Shown piece by piece: positions 1-9,693 of a DNA stretch of 64,000 nt (the first letter of the stretch is position 1; each line of letters opens with the position of its first letter). Origin of the DNA: Tsuneonella rigui (GTDB lineage: Bacteria > Pseudomonadota > Alphaproteobacteria > Sphingomonadales > Sphingomonadaceae); NCBI RefSeq assembly GCF_003958625.1, contig NZ_RSEL01000029.1, positions 1 to 64,000 on the forward strand. The letters are read 5' to 3'. Made by a program: the position numbers and the translations under genes. The notes under the pieces were generated by a model that did no database searches, had not been told where the DNA came from, and was given only the letters and a program-made list of their open reading frames with translations.

Positions 1-641
1 ACGGTCTCGATGTAGTTCTCGCCGCTGCACGCGTGGCTGAGCTTCTTGCGCAGCTTGCAGATGAACACGTCGATGATCTTGAGCTCGGGTTCGTCCATCC
101 CGCCGTAGAGGTGGTTGAGGAACATTTCCTTGGTCAGCGTGGTGCCCTTGCGGAGCGAAAGAAGCTCCAGCATCGCGTATTCCTTGCCGGTCAGGTGGAC
201 CCGCGCGCCATCGACCTCGACTGTCTTGGCATCGAGGTTCACCGCCAGCTTGCCGGTGCGGATGACCGACTGGCTGTGGCCCTTCGAACGGCGCACCACG
301 GCGTGGATGCGGGCGACCAGCTCTTCGCGGTGGAACGGCTTGGTCACGTAATCGTCGGCGCCGAAGCCGAACGAGCGGATCTTCGAATCCATCTCGGCGA
401 TGCCCGACAGGATCAGTACCGGCGTCTGCACCTTGGCGACGCGGAGCTTCTTCAGCACGTCGTATCCGTGCATGTCTGGCAGGTTCAGGTCGAGCAGGAT
501 GATGTCGTAATCATACAGCTTGCCGAGGTCCAAGCCCTCTTCGCCGAGATCGGTCTGATAGACGTTGAACCCCTCGGTCGTGAGCATCAGCTCGATCGCC
601 TTGGCCGTCGTCGGCTCGTCCTCGATCAGCAACACGCGCAT
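1..641 (-). CDS. ctrA: Cell cycle response regulator CtrA (3' end outside window)
   Basis: OmpR-class response regulator and master regulator of cell cycle and motility genes in alphaproteobacteria. The protein begins [10 protein letters not shown]. The receiver domain (residues 1-118) has the acidic pocket E7/D8, phospho-acceptor D51 (in [13 protein letters not shown]), T100 and K101, which match Caulobacter CtrA numbering. The winged-helix domain starts near residue 125 and shows the segment [12 protein letters not shown]. 213 codons are visible, and the C-terminal tail lies beyond base 1. ATG at 641 is the only sensible start. The upstream region (642-795) is shared with the end of rpoN and carries three TTAA tetramers (707, 736, 756) and a GANTC site (783-787). 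In this family such sites often belong to CtrA autoregulation and CcrM methylation, but the spacing here is not the classic one. Confidence 0.96.
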   Translation of the reverse strand, partial: MRVLLIEDEPTTAKAIELMLTTEGFNVYQTDLGEEGLDLGKLYDYDIILLDLNLPDMHGYDVLKKLRVAKVQTPVLILSGIAEMDSKIRSFGFGADDYVTKPFHREELVARIHAVVRRSKGHSQSVIRTGKLAVNLDAKTVEVDGARVHLTGKEYAMLELLSLRKGTTLTKEMFLNHLYGGMDEPELKIIDVFICKLRKKLSHACSGENYIET

Positions 642-795
642 CGCCGGTACCCCCCTGTGATCCCCAAAATCCGTGGTAACGCCCCGTCAATGGGTGTTGC
701 CCGCGGTTAACCACAAAACATCTGAAGGAAAAAGGTTAACGGCGAGTAAAGCGCGTTAAGACTTTCTGGGTGTGGCACGGCGGACTCACTTGTCC

Positions 796-2241
796 TTAGC
801 CGACCCCCGCCAGCTTTTTTTGCCGGCGGCGCTGGACGCTGGAGCCGATCCCCATTGCCTCGCGGTACTTGGCGACGGTGCGGCGGGCGAGATCGAAGCC
901 CTTCTCCTTGAGCAGGTCGACCAGCGTATCGTCGGACAGGATGTCCTTCGGGTCTTCCGCCTCGATCAGCGCCTTGATCGCCGCCTTGACCGCTTCGGCG
1001 CTGGCAGCACCCTCGCCGTCGGCGGTGGCGACACCGCTGGTGAAGAAGTATTTCAGCTCGAACGTCCCGCGCGGGCAGGCGAGGTACTTGTTGCTGGTAA
1101 CGCGACTGACGGTGCTTTCGTGGAGGTCGATCGCCTCGGCCACCGCGCGCAGGGTGAGCGGCTTCAGCTCTGACACCCCCCGGCGGAAGAAGCCTTCCTG
1201 CCGCTTTACAATCTCGGCGGCGACCTTGAGGATGGTCTTGGCGCGCTGGTCGAGCGCCTTCAGCAGCCAGTTGGCCTCGTTGAGTTGTTCCTTGAGCCAG
1301 CTTTCGGCCGCCTTGCCGCCGCCCTGCTTGAGCTGGACATAGTACGAGCGGTTGACGATCAGCCGCGGCAGCGTCGCCTCGTTGAGCGCGATATCCCATC
1401 CGGCGCCGGCGGGCTGCAACAGGATGTCGGGCGTGACCGCCGCCTCCCCACCGCCGCCGTATTGGAGGCCGGGCCGGGGATCGTAGCCGCGCAGCTCGGC
1501 GAGCATGTCGGCGAAGTCTTCGTCGTCGACCTCGCACATGCGCTTGAGGCGAGTGACATCGCCGCGGGCGACCAGTTCAAGGTTGTCGATCAGACGCGCC
1601 ATGCAGGGGTCGTATCGGTCGGCTTCCCGGGCCTGGAGGGCGAGGCATTCGGCGAGGTTGCGCGCGCCGACGCCGGTTGGATCGAGCGACTGGACGACGG
1701 TCAGCGCACGCTCCGCCTCGGCCAGCGGCACGCCCAGCGCACCGGCGATTTCGCCAAGCGTGACAGTGAGATAGCCCGCTTCGTCGAGCTGATCGATGAT
1801 CGCGCGGGCGACGAATTCCTCGCGGCTGTCGCCCGCCGCGGCGCCGACTTGGGCGTGGAGATGTTCAGCGAGCGAAGGCCCCTCGCCACCGCGTTCGGAC
1901 ATGTCCGGGCCTTCCTCGCCGCCAGAACAATGGGCGGCGCTCCAGTCGCCGTCGCCGGTGTCGCGGTCGCGGTCGAGGGCGCTGGAATCGATGTCGAGCG
2001 CCGTCTCTCCGTCGCCGGAATCGGCCCCAGCTTCGCGCACAAGTGATTCAACCTCGCCTTCCGGGGAGTCGTCGCGGCTGACCTCGCCCATCTCGAGCAG
2101 CGGATTGGCTTCCAGCGCCTCGCCAATGAAGGTTTCGAGTTCGAGATTAGACAGTGCGAGCAGGCGGATCGCCTGCTGCAGCTGCGGCGTCATCACCAGC
2201 GACTGGCTTTGCCTGAGATCGAGGCGAGGACCCAGCGCCAT
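796..2241 (-). CDS. rpoN: RNA polymerase sigma-54 factor
   Basis: Sigma-54 directs transcription from -24/-12 promoters and needs AAA+ enhancer-binding activators. The 481-residue protein has the Gln/Leu-rich activator-interacting region I (residues 1-50, with LRQSQSLVMTPQLQQAI). An acidic linker follows (about 50-110), then the core-binding domain, a helix-turn-helix around residues 365-385 (AEAIDLHESTVSRV) and the RpoN box ARRTVAKYRE at 452-461. The length is normal. It lies 8 bp downstream of lptB on the same strand, the usual alphaproteobacterial lptB-rpoN arrangement, so the two are probably cotranscribed. The hpf and ptsN genes that often follow rpoN are absent; ctrA follows instead. 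Confidence 0.97.
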   Translation of the reverse strand: MALGPRLDLRQSQSLVMTPQLQQAIRLLALSNLELETFIGEALEANPLLEMGEVSRDDSPEGEVESLVREAGADSGDGETALDIDSSALDRDRDTGDGDWSAAHCSGGEEGPDMSERGGEGPSLAEHLHAQVGAAAGDSREEFVARAIIDQLDEAGYLTVTLGEIAGALGVPLAEAERALTVVQSLDPTGVGARNLAECLALQAREADRYDPCMARLIDNLELVARGDVTRLKRMCEVDDEDFADMLAELRGYDPRPGLQYGGGGEAAVTPDILLQPAGAGWDIALNEATLPRLIVNRSYYVQLKQGGGKAAESWLKEQLNEANWLLKALDQRAKTILKVAAEIVKRQEGFFRRGVSELKPLTLRAVAEAIDLHESTVSRVTSNKYLACPRGTFELKYFFTSGVATADGEGAASAEAVKAAIKALIEAEDPKDILSDDTLVDLLKEKGFDLARRTVAKYREAMGIGSSVQRRRQKKLAGVG

Positions 2242-2249
2242 GGTTCAGG

Positions 2250-3026
2250 TCACAGCGTGAAGCTCTCGCCGAGGTAGAGCCGGCGCACGTTCTCGTCGGC
2301 GACCAGCGCTTCAGGAGTGCCGGCAAACAGCACCTGGCCGCCATAGATGATGCAGGCGCGGTCGACGATCTCGAGCGTCTCGCGGACGTTGTGGTCGGTG
2401 ATGAGGACACCGATGCCGCGGGTCTTCAAATCCTTCACCAGGTCGCGGATGTCGCTGATCGACAGCGGGTCGATCCCGGCGAAGGGCTCGTCGAGCAACA
2501 TGATGCTCGGCTTGGCGGCCAAGGCCCGGGCGATCTCGCAGCGCCGCCGTTCACCGCCCGACAATGCCATCGCCGCGCTTCCCCGCAGCCGCTGCAGCCC
2601 AAATTCATCGAGCAGCCGGTCGAGTTCGCGCGCCCGCGTTTCCTTGTCGGGCTCAACCAGCTCGAGCACGCAGCTGATGTTCTGCTCCACGGTCATCCCG
2701 CGGAAAATGCTGGTTTCCTGCGGCAGGTAGCCGAGGCCGAGGATCGCGCGCCGGTACATCGGCAGCTTGGTCACGTCCTCGCCGTCCATCAGGATGCGGC
2801 CCGAATCGGGGCGGACGAGGCCCATGATCGAATAGAAGCAGGTGGTCTTGCCCGCGCCGTTGGGTCCGAGCAGGCCGAGCACCTCGCCCTTGGCGACCGT
2901 CAGCGAAATATCGCTCAGCACGCTGCGCTTGTCGTAGGACTTGGCGATCGAGATGACCTCGAGACCGCCGTTTGGCATCGGAGCGGTGGCGTCGATAACC
3001 GGAGCGGAAGGGTCGAGCGTGTCCAT
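2250..3026 (-). CDS. lptB: LPS export ABC transporter ATP-binding protein LptB
   Basis: ATPase of the LptBFG complex, which extracts lipopolysaccharide from the inner membrane and pushes it along the LptC-A-D bridge. Starting at ATG 3026 gives 258 residues. These include Walker A GPNGAGKT (54-61), signature LSGGE (155-159), Walker B IMLLDEP with catalytic E180, and H-loop H212. The Q-loop LPQETSIFRGMTVEQN is the form found in LptB. A longer in-frame start at 3086 would add 20 residues with no domain match, so I prefer 3026. lptC and lptA, which often precede lptB, are not next to it here. Their place is taken by a divergent gene. Confidence 0.95.
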   Translation of the reverse strand: MDTLDPSAPVIDATAPMPNGGLEVISIAKSYDKRSVLSDISLTVAKGEVLGLLGPNGAGKTTCFYSIMGLVRPDSGRILMDGEDVTKLPMYRRAILGLGYLPQETSIFRGMTVEQNISCVLELVEPDKETRARELDRLLDEFGLQRLRGSAAMALSGGERRRCEIARALAAKPSIMLLDEPFAGIDPLSISDIRDLVKDLKTRGIGVLITDHNVRETLEIVDRACIIYGGQVLFAGTPEALVADENVRRLYLGESFTL

Positions 3027-3190
3027 CGCGCCTGCATGTAGCACCGCGCGGGGCGCAGAAAACCCCGCTTGGCAGGTTTCGTGCATGGCGCGCGGCGGAC
3101 CGCCGAGACGGATACGGTTAGCGCCCCTTGCGCCCCGCTCTCGAATTTGAGACAGTCCCCGGCGGAGAGAGTACTGGGAGACAAGGGCCG

Positions 3191-3583
3191 ATGCCCAAGG
3201 CGATCGATCGCACCGAAGCCGCGCACACCGAGCACCCGATTGCGGGACGCAAGCTCGATTGGCGCAAACGGATGAGCGACAACGTCGCCTATGCCCTGCT
3301 GGTTTACACCGCGCTGCAGATCTTCGTCACCGTGCATGCGTTGAAGTCCGGCACGGACTCGGCCTCGATGCTGCCCTATCTCGCCCTCGTCGTGCTGGTC
3401 GCGGCGATCATCCCCGCCTGCCGCGCGTTCGAGGCGCGCTGGATGGGGATCTCCGACGAAGCGGCATCCGATCCCGACTACCGCGGCGCCTACCGCCGCG
3501 ACCAGGCGATGCTGTGGATCGTCGCGATCGGCCTGCCGTTCGCGCTGACCGGCGTGTTCAAGGTGCTCGCATCGGTCGTCTAG
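3191..3583 (+). CDS. Small inner-membrane protein of unknown function
   Basis: 130-residue protein from ATG 3191, which follows a purine-rich stretch (GGGAGACAAGGG) that can act as ribosome binding site. Three hydrophobic helices are visible at about residues 33-52, 60-79 and 107-127. The cytoplasmic N-terminus is charged and a polar loop sits around 80-105 (FEARWMGISDEAASDPDYRG). I do not recognise a named family; it resembles short conserved sphingomonad membrane proteins. It is divergent from lptB with about 165 bp between the starts, and it is followed 53 bp later by pmbA, with which it may be cotranscribed. An earlier in-frame start at 3128 would add a tail without any membrane segment. 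Confidence 0.7.
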   Translation: MPKAIDRTEAAHTEHPIAGRKLDWRKRMSDNVAYALLVYTALQIFVTVHALKSGTDSASMLPYLALVVLVAAIIPACRAFEARWMGISDEAASDPDYRGAYRRDQAMLWIVAIGLPFALTGVFKVLASVV

Positions 3584-3636
3584 CGGCGGGCCGCCGCGCC
3601 TTGCCCTGAGGTCCCGCGCACCCTAGCTCGCGCGGC

Positions 3637-4980
3637 ATGCAATCTTCCGAACTGCTCGACGCCGCCCAGGCCCTGATCGATCACGCGCGCCGATGCGGCG
3701 CGGATGCCGCCGATGCGACCGGGCACACGTCCTCCGCGCACGGCGTCAGCGTCCGGCTCGGCGTGCTCGAGGACATCGACCGGTCGGAAGGCGCGCACGT
3801 AGGCCTGCGCGCGTTCGTCGGCCAGCGTTCCGCCAGCGTTTCAACGAGCGACCTGTCGCCGGCCGGCCTGCGCGAGCTGGCCGAGCGGGTGGTGGCGATG
3901 GCTCGCCACGCGCCGGAAGATCCGTTCGCCGCGCTCGCCCCCGAGGCGGCGCTGGCGCGCGGACCGTTCCCCGACCTCGACATCGCCGATCCCAGCGATC
4001 TGACCGCCGAGCAACTGCGCGACCGCGCGTGCGAGACCGAGGACGCCGCGCGCGCGGTTTCGGGCGTGCGCAACAGCGAAGGCGGCAGCGCCGTGCTCGC
4101 CCGCGGCGGGTCGGTGCTGGTGACCAGCACGGGCTTGGCGGCCGCTTACGAAGGCGCCAGCCACTCGCTGTCGGCGAGCGTCATCGCCGGCGAGGGCGAC
4201 GGCATGCAGCGCGACTACGCCTCGCGCAGCGCGCGCTATCTGACGGACTTGCCGGGCCCGGCAGAGGTCGGCCGGCTGGCCGGCGAGCGCGCGGTGGGCC
4301 GCCTTGCGCCGGCCACCCCGGCAGGCGGGAGAATGCCGGTGGTGTTCGACCCCCGGGTTTCGCCGTCGCTCGTCGGCCACTTGCTCGGCGCGATGGCCGC
4401 GCCGGCGATCGCCCGCCGCGCGAGCTTCCTGGTCGGGCGCGAGGATGAGGACCTGTTTCCCGCGGCGATCCGGATAATCGACGACCCGCTCCGCCCGCGC
4501 GGCATGCACTCGCGTCCGTTCGATGGAGAGGGTGTCGCCTGCGCCCCGCGCGTGCTGGTCGAACACTGCAAGGTGACCGGCTGGCTGACCAACGCCGCCT
4601 CCGCCGCCCAGCTCGGCCTGCCGCTGACCGGCCACGCCTCGCGCGGGGCCGGCGGCACGCCGGGGGTTTCGCCGAGCAATGTCGACCTGCTCGCCGGCGA
4701 AGCGACGGTGGAAGAGCTGATCGCCGACATCCGCGAGGGCGTGCTGGTCGATTACCTGATCGGGCAGGGGATCAACCCGGTAACCGGCGACTACAGTCGC
4801 GGCGCCGCCGGGCGACGGATTGTCGACGGCAAGATCGCCGGCCCGGTCGCGGGCTTCACCGTCGCCGGCAACCTGATCGACATGTTCGCGGGGCTGCGCG
4901 CGGCGAACGATCTCGAAACCTGGCGCGCCATCAACGCGCCGACGCTGCGGGTCGACGGGATGACGGTGGCTGCTGCTTAA
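3637..4980 (+). CDS. pmbA: TldD/PmbA family protein, PmbA (TldE)
   Basis: 447 residues, typical for PmbA/TldE. This is the non-metal-binding partner of TldD in a heterodimeric protease that trims peptides such as modified microcins and CcdA antitoxin. Family features seen are the N-terminal region with GVSVRLGVLEDIDRSEG, the AFVGQRSASVSTSDLS segment, and the C-terminal GVSPSNVDLLAG, LIGQGINPVTGDYSRGAAG and IAGPVAGFTVAGNL blocks. A HExxxH zinc motif is lacking, as expected for the TldE half. No tldD is in the window. The gene ends right before a palindromic intergenic element. Confidence 0.93.
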   Translation: MQSSELLDAAQALIDHARRCGADAADATGHTSSAHGVSVRLGVLEDIDRSEGAHVGLRAFVGQRSASVSTSDLSPAGLRELAERVVAMARHAPEDPFAALAPEAALARGPFPDLDIADPSDLTAEQLRDRACETEDAARAVSGVRNSEGGSAVLARGGSVLVTSTGLAAAYEGASHSLSASVIAGEGDGMQRDYASRSARYLTDLPGPAEVGRLAGERAVGRLAPATPAGGRMPVVFDPRVSPSLVGHLLGAMAAPAIARRASFLVGREDEDLFPAAIRIIDDPLRPRGMHSRPFDGEGVACAPRVLVEHCKVTGWLTNAASAAQLGLPLTGHASRGAGGTPGVSPSNVDLLAGEATVEELIADIREGVLVDYLIGQGINPVTGDYSRGAAGRRIVDGKIAGPVAGFTVAGNLIDMFAGLRAANDLETWRAINAPTLRVDGMTVAAA

Positions 4981-4986
4981 GCTTTT

Positions 4987-5130
4987 AGCCCTCTCCCCTT
5001 GAGGGAGAGGCGGAGGGAGAGGAGTCGGCGGCGCCAGCCGCCGCTGACGCGGCGGACCCCTCTCGCGGGGTCTCCGCAAAGTAGTACTTTGTGGGGTGCC
5101 CCAAACCCTCTCCCGCAAGGGGAGAGGGCT
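4987..5130. repeat. Palindromic intergenic element with inverted ends
   Basis: About 145 bp between the convergent genes pmbA and ppa. The left end (4987-5010) and right end (5106-5130) are near-perfect inverted copies of AGCCCTCTCCCCTTG-x-GGGAGAGG, each itself a hairpin (CCTCTCCC/GGGAGAGG and CCCTCTCCC/GGGAGAGGG). Inside are three more palindromes: CGGCGGC..GCCGCCG around 5026-5044, GACCCC/GGGGTC at 5055-5072, and CAAAGTA-G-TACTTTG at 5077-5091. This is what a small non-autonomous repeat (REP/BIME or MITE type) looks like. It may also act as a bidirectional terminator. Whether it is dispersed in the genome cannot be told from one copy. Confidence 0.65.
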
Positions 5131-5136
5131 TTAAAA

Positions 5137-5673
5137 CTACTTCCTCGCGCTCTTCGCCCGCTCGATGCAGTCGAGCACGACCTTGCGCGCTTCGGCGGCA
5201 TCGCCCCACTTGCCGACACGGACCCACTTCTCGGCTTCCAGATCCTTGTAGTGGGTGAAGAAGTGCTCGATCTGCTGGAGCACGATCGAGGGCAGGTCCT
5301 GCCGCTCGCCGACATCCGAATAATACGGGAAGGTCGTGTCGACCGGTACGCAGATGAGCTTCTCGTCGCCGCCGTGCTCGTCTTCCAGGTTGAGCACGCC
5401 GATCGGCCGCGCGCGCACCACGCAGCCCGGGATGAACGGGCTGCGGCTGATGACCAGCGCATCAAGCGGGTCGCCGTCGTCCGACAGGGTGTGCGGGATG
5501 AAGCCGTAGTTCGCCGGGTAGCGCATCGGGGTGTGCAGGATGCGGTCGACGAACAGCGCGCCACTCGCCTTGTCGAATTCGTACTTCACCGGCTCGCCGC
5601 CGGTCGGCACTTCGATGATGACGTTGAGGCTCTCGGGCGGATTGTCGCCCACGGGAATCTTGTCGATTTGCAT
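5137..5673 (-). CDS. ppa: Inorganic pyrophosphatase, family I
   Basis: Soluble enzyme hydrolysing pyrophosphate to two phosphates, which drives biosynthetic reactions forward. From ATG 5673 it is 178 residues, the standard length for bacterial family I. The signature DGDPLD lies at residues 66-71, with further metal ligands around D103 (HGGDEKL). YEFDKASGAL (31-40) carries conserved active-site residues, and NYGFIPHT is the family hallmark. A start 13 codons upstream at 5712 is open but adds only Arg/Ala-rich sequence before the conserved MQIDKIPVGDNPP start. Downstream is the palindromic element. Confidence 0.97.
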   Translation of the reverse strand: MQIDKIPVGDNPPESLNVIIEVPTGGEPVKYEFDKASGALFVDRILHTPMRYPANYGFIPHTLSDDGDPLDALVISRSPFIPGCVVRARPIGVLNLEDEHGGDEKLICVPVDTTFPYYSDVGERQDLPSIVLQQIEHFFTHYKDLEAEKWVRVGKWGDAAEARKVVLDCIERAKSARK

Positions 5674-5718
5674 GGCGCGCGCCCTAGCCGCGCACATGCT
5701 GCGCCGCAACACGCTAGG

Positions 5719-6402
5719 TTAGGATGAACCGCCCAGCACGTTGATGGTGAACGCGATCACCCCGATGTTGAACACGAACGCGGCGAAGCTGTGCAGCAGC
5801 GCGATCTTGCGCACGCCGGTGGCGGTGATCGCGACGTCGGAGGTCTGAAAGGTCATGCCCAGGGTGAAGGCGAAGTAGGCGAAGTCCCAGTAATCGGGCG
5901 TCTTGGTGCCGGGAAAGTCGAACCCGCCGACATCGCCGCCGCTCTTCTCGTCGGTCGCGTAAAACGCATGCGCGTAGTGCAGCGCGTAGATGCTGTTGGC
6001 GAACGCCCAGACGAGCAGCAGTGTAGCGACGAGCTTGGCGATCGGCAGCCACTCACCGCTTTGCGCGCCCTGCAGCTCGGCGGTGATCGCCGCCATCGCG
6101 ACCACCGTCAGCAGCGAGGTGATGCCGAGGATCAGTCCGCGGTTGGCATCGTTGTCGCGCGCATGCTCGCGAATCTCCTCCGCGCTGCAATCTTTCAGCA
6201 GCGGCGCGAGCGAGACGAGGAACACCAGCGCGGCGGCATCGAACGCCATCGCCGCGCCGTCGCGCCAGTCGTCGGAGGGAAACCACCACTGATGCGCGAA
6301 CCACGCCGCGATCAGCGCGACGAGGAACAGGATGAAGCGCGGCGGCGCGAGCCGGTTGCCGATCCCCACCGCCTTGGCGGCCCGGGACGCGCCGCGGGCC
6401 AA
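5719..6402 (-). CDS. DUF1345 family integral membrane protein
   Basis: 227-residue membrane protein with about five hydrophobic helices. It has the DUF1345 pattern: ANSIYALHYAHAFYA in the middle, then PDYWDFAYFAFTLGMTFQTSDV, which matches the family block around D-F-x-Y-F-x-x-x-x-G. The function of the family is unknown. The frame opens with TTG at 6402, two bases after the stop of the upstream M61 peptidase gene, so translational coupling is likely. An internal GTG about 11 codons later is the alternative. The genes on either side do not suggest a role. Confidence 0.85.
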   Translation of the reverse strand: MARGASRAAKAVGIGNRLAPPRFILFLVALIAAWFAHQWWFPSDDWRDGAAMAFDAAALVFLVSLAPLLKDCSAEEIREHARDNDANRGLILGITSLLTVVAMAAITAELQGAQSGEWLPIAKLVATLLLVWAFANSIYALHYAHAFYATDEKSGGDVGGFDFPGTKTPDYWDFAYFAFTLGMTFQTSDVAITATGVRKIALLHSFAAFVFNIGVIAFTINVLGGSS

Positions 6403-6403
6403 G

Positions 6404-8344
6404 CTATTGCCCGGTGCGCGGCGCGAGCAGCCGGTCGAGCGGCTGCTCGCCCGTGCCGCTCGGCACCAGCCAGGGGTAGCGCAGGCCGCCGTGGTAGTCG
6501 ACCGGCACAGTCGTGTAGATGTCGCCGCGCTTGACCAAGAGCTGGATCGGAGCCTTCGAGCCGGCAGCCGCGGTGACCGCCGACTTCATGACGTCCGCCG
6601 AATAGGCCTCTCCATTGACCGCGACGATCTGCGAGGTGGTGACCAGCCCCGCGTTGAACGCCGGCCCGTCCCACCGCGCCGAGGTGACCTTGCCGTCCTT
6701 GTCGAGGGCGAAACCGAGCGAATAGGTGAGGTCGAGCCCCTTGCCGCTATCCATCACGCCCTTGTCGTAGGGGTTCGGCGTATCGCGCCAGACGAGCTGG
6801 TAGCCGGCCATTTCGATCCCCTTGGTCGGGGACGGCTGGTTCGGCTTGAGCAGGCGGGTGGTGAGGAAGTTCGCCCAATCGTACGGGTAAATCCCGTTGA
6901 GCGCCGTCACCACGTCGTCGAAGGTGTAGGTCAGCTCGCCCCAATCGCCGTCGCGCATGCCGAAGAACGCTTTGGCAAAATCGTCGAGCCCCTTCGCGCC
7001 GCCGGTGCCCTGGCGAATGATCTGGTCCGCCTCGAGCCAGGTTAGCGCGCCCTCGACGTAGTAGTCCTCGCTGCGCTGGAGCGACGGGTAGGGATGAGGC
7101 CGGCGGGCGTTGACGATCGGATCGTTGGTGGTGTCGCCCACGTCGCGCCACTCGCGGCCCGGCTGGCCTTCGGAATAGGTCGCGGCGTTGCGCGCGAGCG
7201 TGCCGAGGATCGTCTCTTTCTTCTGGATGCCCGACCGCGCGGCGAGGACGTAGCCCCAGAACTGGGTCTGCCCTTCATAGAGCCACAGCAGCGAACCCTG
7301 CATCGGGGTGCGGTAGTCGGGAGTCCACAGGTCTGCCGGGCGGCGGAACTTGCCGTTCCAGCTATGCACCAGCTCGTGGCTGACCACGTTGTGGTCCCAA
7401 TCCATCTCGTCCCATTTGACGAAGCTGTCGGGTTCGTACTGGTTTTCGGCCGAGCGATGATGTTCAAGCCCGATGCCGCCCATGCGGTCGGTCAGCGCGA
7501 GCAGCATGTCGTAGTGATCGAAGTGCCGCGCGCCGAACAGCGCGTCGGCCTCGTTGATCAGGTTCTTGAACGACTGCAGGTTCTGAGGCGCGAGCGCGAG
7601 CTGGGTCGGCTTATCGGCCACCACGTCGAGCCGCACGTCCTCGCCGATGTCCCAGCTCTGCGCGTTGATCCCGGCGAAGATCGGCGAATCGACCAGCGTC
7701 TCGTAGTCGGTCGGCGCCCAGGTCACCGTGTCGCCGGCGCGCTTCTGGCCGTCGAGCGCGGTGTAGACCTTCCAGTCCTTGGGGAAGGTCACCTTCGGGC
7801 CCACTGCGATCCGGCGGGCGTAGTGGCCGGCGGGGTAGAAGCTCATCTTCTCCCACTGCAGGTTGAGCATCTCCTGCGTCATCGTAATGCGACCCTCGCT
7901 CGACTGCAGCGGCGAGGTGTGGACGAACTTGGCGACGACGGTCTTGGCGCCCTTGGGGAGCGTCACCTTGAAGGCGAATACGTCGAGCGGATCGCGCTTC
8001 CACGCGACCGGCTTGCCGTCGACCAGAAAGTGGATGTCGGACACTTGCGCGATCGGCCCGCGCGCGGCGTGGTTGCCGGGAAGCCACTCGGGATAGAGCA
8101 GCGTCAGCTCGGTGGTGCCGGCGGGGACCGGGATGGTCTCGGTCACCCGATACAGCCCGCGCTTGGTGTCGCTGGCGTCGATGGTGAGGTCGATCGTGCC
8201 GCCGGGCCACGGGGTGTCGGCGGGCAGCGGCGTCGCGCTGGTGAGCGCGGTGGCGACTGGCATCGAGCGATTGCCGTCCTGAGCGACAGCGGGGGTGGCG
8301 AGAGCGAAGGCGAGGAGCGGGAGGAGCGCGATGCGATAGATCAT
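6404..8344 (-). CDS. M61 family metallopeptidase with PDZ domain
   Basis: Secreted or periplasmic zinc aminopeptidase of the glycyl aminopeptidase family (M61). ATG 8344 gives a clean signal peptide, [22 protein letters not shown], and 646 residues in total. The N-terminal beta-domain (about 40-235) is followed by the catalytic domain with [10 protein letters not shown] and the zinc motif HELVH (residues 323-327). The downstream Glu/Trp-rich [17 protein letters not shown] supplies the third ligand region. A PDZ domain lies around residues 525-605 ([27 protein letters not shown]). The substrate is unknown. It is divergent from hisS with 95 bp between the starts. Confidence 0.93.
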   Translation of the reverse strand: MIYRIALLPLLAFALATPAVAQDGNRSMPVATALTSATPLPADTPWPGGTIDLTIDASDTKRGLYRVTETIPVPAGTTELTLLYPEWLPGNHAARGPIAQVSDIHFLVDGKPVAWKRDPLDVFAFKVTLPKGAKTVVAKFVHTSPLQSSEGRITMTQEMLNLQWEKMSFYPAGHYARRIAVGPKVTFPKDWKVYTALDGQKRAGDTVTWAPTDYETLVDSPIFAGINAQSWDIGEDVRLDVVADKPTQLALAPQNLQSFKNLINEADALFGARHFDHYDMLLALTDRMGGIGLEHHRSAENQYEPDSFVKWDEMDWDHNVVSHELVHSWNGKFRRPADLWTPDYRTPMQGSLLWLYEGQTQFWGYVLAARSGIQKKETILGTLARNAATYSEGQPGREWRDVGDTTNDPIVNARRPHPYPSLQRSEDYYVEGALTWLEADQIIRQGTGGAKGLDDFAKAFFGMRDGDWGELTYTFDDVVTALNGIYPYDWANFLTTRLLKPNQPSPTKGIEMAGYQLVWRDTPNPYDKGVMDSGKGLDLTYSLGFALDKDGKVTSARWDGPAFNAGLVTTSQIVAVNGEAYSADVMKSAVTAAAGSKAPIQLLVKRGDIYTTVPVDYHGGLRYPWLVPSGTGEQPLDRLLAPRTGQ

Positions 8345-8439
8345 GGCCAAGTCTCTGCGGGAAGCATCGGGCGCGCGCAACCCGCCGTTCGACGAGCGGC
8401 TTTCGCCGATGCAGCGAACCCGCTAGTGCGCGCCGCGCA

Positions 8440-9693
8440 ATGAGCCAGAAAACTCCTCAAGCCATCAGGGGCACCCAGGACATCTTCGGCGCGGAGGCCG
8501 AGGCTTTCGCGTATGTCGTGGAGACCTTCGAGCGTATTCGAAAACTCTACCGCTTCCGCCGGATCGAGATGCCGGTGTTCGAACGGACCGAAGTGTTCAG
8601 CCGCTCGATCGGCGAGACCACCGATGTCGTGTCGAAGGAGATGTACTCGTTCGAGGACCGCGGCGGCGAAAGCCTAACCTTGCGGCCCGAGTTCACCGCC
8701 GGGATAGCGCGCGCTTACCTCACCGACGGCTGGCAGCAGTATGCGCCGCTCAAGGTCGCGACCCACGGCCCGCTGTTCCGCTACGAGCGCCCGCAGAAGG
8801 GCCGCTACCGCCAGTTCCACCAGCTCGACGCCGAGATCATCGGCGCCGCCGAACCGCAGGCTGACGTCGAGCTGCTGGCGATGGCCGACCAGCTGCTGAA
8901 GGAGCTGGGCATTGCTGAGGGCGTGACGCTGCAGTTGAACACGCTCGGCGACGGCAACAGCCGCGAGGCGTGGCGCAGCGCGCTGGTCGAGCACTTCGCA
9001 GGGGTGCGCGGAGAGCTCAGCGAGGATTCGCAAGAGCGCCTCGACAAGAACCCGCTGCGCATCCTCGACAGCAAGGATCCGCGCGACAAGGTGTTCGTCG
9101 GCGACGCGCCCAAGATCGACGACTTCCTGAGCGCGGAGGCACAGGACTACTTTGGCAAGGTGTGCGACGGCCTCGGCGCCGCCGGCGTCGCGTGGGAGCG
9201 CAACCCCGCGCTGGTGCGCGGCCTCGACTACTACCGCCACACCGCGTTCGAATTCGTCACCGACCGCCTCGGCGCCCAAGGCACCGTCCTCGGCGGCGGC
9301 CGCTACGATGGGCTGATCGAAACCCTCGGCGGCCCGCATACTCCGGCCGTGGGTTGGGCCGCGGGGATCGAGCGGCTGGCGATGCTGGTGGGGGACAAGG
9401 GCGAAGACACCCCTGAAGTCGTCGTAGTCGTTGAGGACGATGCCTTTGTCACCGAGGCGATTGCCGCAATTACGCGATTGCGGTCTGACGGCATGAGCGC
9501 GGTCCTCATTGCCACTGGCAGTCCGAAAAAGCGGTTCGACAAGGCGGCCAAGATGAACCCAGCGGCGATTGCTTTTGTAAGGTCGCAAGATGGTGGCCCA
9601 ATCTGGGGAGTACGAGAAATGCGCGAAAAGGGCGACTTCGACTTCGCCCTGATCGTTCATCGGACTGTGGCGGGTTCGTTCAACAAGCCATGA
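8440..9693 (+). CDS. hisS: Histidyl-tRNA synthetase
   Basis: Class II aminoacyl-tRNA synthetase charging tRNA-His, cytosolic. The 417-residue protein has motif 2 ([18 protein letters not shown], 113-130), the histidine A motifs [13 protein letters not shown] (260-272) and GGGRYDGL (285-292), and motif 3 (AAGIERL, 307-313). The C-terminal anticodon-binding domain spans about 325-415. The last 80 codons (about 9420-9660) are visibly less GC-rich than the rest. The stop codon overlaps the prfA start by 4 bp (ATGA), so hisS-prfA-prmC form an operon with coupled translation. Confidence 0.98.
   Translation: MSQKTPQAIRGTQDIFGAEAEAFAYVVETFERIRKLYRFRRIEMPVFERTEVFSRSIGETTDVVSKEMYSFEDRGGESLTLRPEFTAGIARAYLTDGWQQYAPLKVATHGPLFRYERPQKGRYRQFHQLDAEIIGAAEPQADVELLAMADQLLKELGIAEGVTLQLNTLGDGNSREAWRSALVEHFAGVRGELSEDSQERLDKNPLRILDSKDPRDKVFVGDAPKIDDFLSAEAQDYFGKVCDGLGAAGVAWERNPALVRGLDYYRHTAFEFVTDRLGAQGTVLGGGRYDGLIETLGGPHTPAVGWAAGIERLAMLVGDKGEDTPEVVVVVEDDAFVTEAIAAITRLRSDGMSAVLIATGSPKKRFDKAAKMNPAAIAFVRSQDGGPIWGVREMREKGDFDFALIVHRTVAGSFNKP

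Noticed and set aside
707-787. CtrA boxes and CcrM control of ctrA
   Set aside because: Three TTAA tetramers and a GANTC are present, but none forms the TTAA-N7-TTAA spacing, so a regulatory site is not annotated.
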